DNA of 14,026 nucleotides, taken from Muribaculaceae bacterium. GTDB taxonomy: Bacteria > Bacteroidota > Bacteroidia > Bacteroidales > Muribaculaceae. The position numbers and the translations under genes were made by a program. The stretch is from NCBI GenBank assembly GCA_020026215.1, contig JAHHQT010000045.1, positions 1-14,026 of the forward strand. The letters run 5' to 3'. A model generated the notes under the pieces. That model was not told the origin of the DNA and did not search any database. It saw only the letters and a program-made list of their open reading frames with translations. Positions 13,534 through 14,026 of this stretch are shown piece by piece. Numbering within the stretch: the first letter of the stretch is position 1; every line of letters starts with the position of its first letter.

Positions 13534-13986
13534 TTATTTTTTCAAATTCAAAATTTGGTTTGCACTGTCCTTTGTATCGACTTTCTTGATGATGTCTGTA
13601 ACTACACCTTGTTCGTCAATCAAGAACGTTGTGCGCACTGTTCCCATATATTCACGGCCGCACATTTTCTTCATTTGCCATACACCGAATTCTTGGTTAA
13701 GAGTAGTATCAACGTCAGCAATCAAAGTGAAAGGCAAAGAATATTTGTCGGCAAATTTCAAGTGTGAAGCTGCACTGTCCTTGCTCACGCCGATAATTTC
13801 ATAACCAGCCTTGCGCAATTCTTCGTAACCGTCACGAAGAGTACATGCTTCGCTTGTACAACCCGATGTATTGTCTTTCGGGTAAAAATATATCACTAAT
13901 TTTTTTCCTGCAAATTGAGAAGCCTTAACTTCTGCACCATTTGCATCCACACCTAAAAATTCAGGTATTTTATCTCCAATTTTCAT
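13534..13986 (-). CDS. bcp: thiol peroxidase of the BCP/PrxQ family
   Basis: This 150-residue peroxiredoxin reduces hydrogen peroxide and organic peroxides in the cytoplasm using thioredoxin. The active-site segment YPKDNTSGCTSEACTLRD carries the peroxidatic Cys43, with the resolving Cys48 five residues later, the standard alpha-2 arrangement of BCP. KMCGREYMGTVRTTFLIDEQG near the C-terminus is also typical. The length is normal. It is the first visible gene of the bcp-recA-proC-ssb run, starting 20 bp after a good -7 box. Pairing peroxide defence with recA makes sense as a shared response to oxidative DNA damage, but that is inference. Confidence 0.96.
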   Translation of the reverse strand: MKIGDKIPEFLGVDANGAEVKASQFAGKKLVIYFYPKDNTSGCTSEACTLRDGYEELRKAGYEIIGVSKDSAASHLKFADKYSLPFTLIADVDTTLNQEFGVWQMKKMCGREYMGTVRTTFLIDEQGVVTDIIKKVDTKDSANQILNLKK

Positions 13987-14005
13987 ATCTTTAAGTTTTA
14001 TGTTA

Positions 14006-14013
14006 CAAATTTA
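14006..14013 (-). promoter_or_regulatory. -7 box of the bcp-recA-proC-ssb run
   Basis: On the minus strand this reads TAAATTTG, an exact TAnnTTTG match, 19 bp upstream of the bcp ATG. A -33 element would fall just outside the window. Confidence 0.55.
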
Positions 14014-14026
14014 CGCACCTTATAGG

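Overview
This window looks like core chromosome from a member of the Bacteroidetes, most likely the order Bacteroidales. Four things suggest this. Several genes are preceded by the Bacteroidetes-type promoter, a -7 box TAnnTTTG sometimes with a -33 TTTG. Ribosome binding sites are A-rich rather than Shine-Dalgarno-like. The three tRNA genes do not encode CCA. The tmRNA tag reads GENNYALAA. I cannot name the genus. No insertion sequence, prophage, CRISPR array or plasmid gene is visible.

Layout, left to right. (1) 1-476: a truncated tRNA-Glu(TTC), rpsT (S20) and a second, complete tRNA-Glu(TTC), closed by a terminator. (2) 477-1338: an orphan terminator-like hairpin, then a small membrane protein with an N-terminal GYF_2 domain and a C-terminal CD225/dispanin domain. 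A bidirectional terminator separates it from the next, convergent gene. (3) 1356-5614, minus strand: rplU-rpmA with a clear promoter, a structured leader and a terminator; then obgE overlapping pgeF; then a MATE-family exporter whose predicted promoter carries a perfect 22-bp dyad. (4) 5699-7764, minus strand: a monocistronic OPT-family transporter. (5) 7846-9685, plus strand: a short-chain polyprenyl diphosphate synthase followed after 6 bp by a TatD-family metal-dependent hydrolase. (6) 9767-10403: tRNA-Ser(GGA) and ssrA (tmRNA), each with its own terminator. (7) 10460-11204: an AT-rich gene for a secreted protein of unknown function. (8) 11287-14013, minus strand: a tight run of bcp, recA, proC and ssb (gaps of 9, 19 and 20 bp) that probably forms one operon.

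The genes are mostly housekeeping: translation and ribosome assembly (rpsT, rplU, rpmA, obgE), ribosome rescue (ssrA), tRNA supply, isoprenoid synthesis, recombination and repair (recA, ssb), peroxide defence (bcp) and proline synthesis (proC). The parts that most deserve a second look are regulatory or accessory: the dyad over the MATE promoter, the rplU leader, the GYF_2-CD225 protein, the tRNA-flanked rpsT, a RecA loop-L2 substitution and an SSB without the usual acidic tip. I found no wholly new system.
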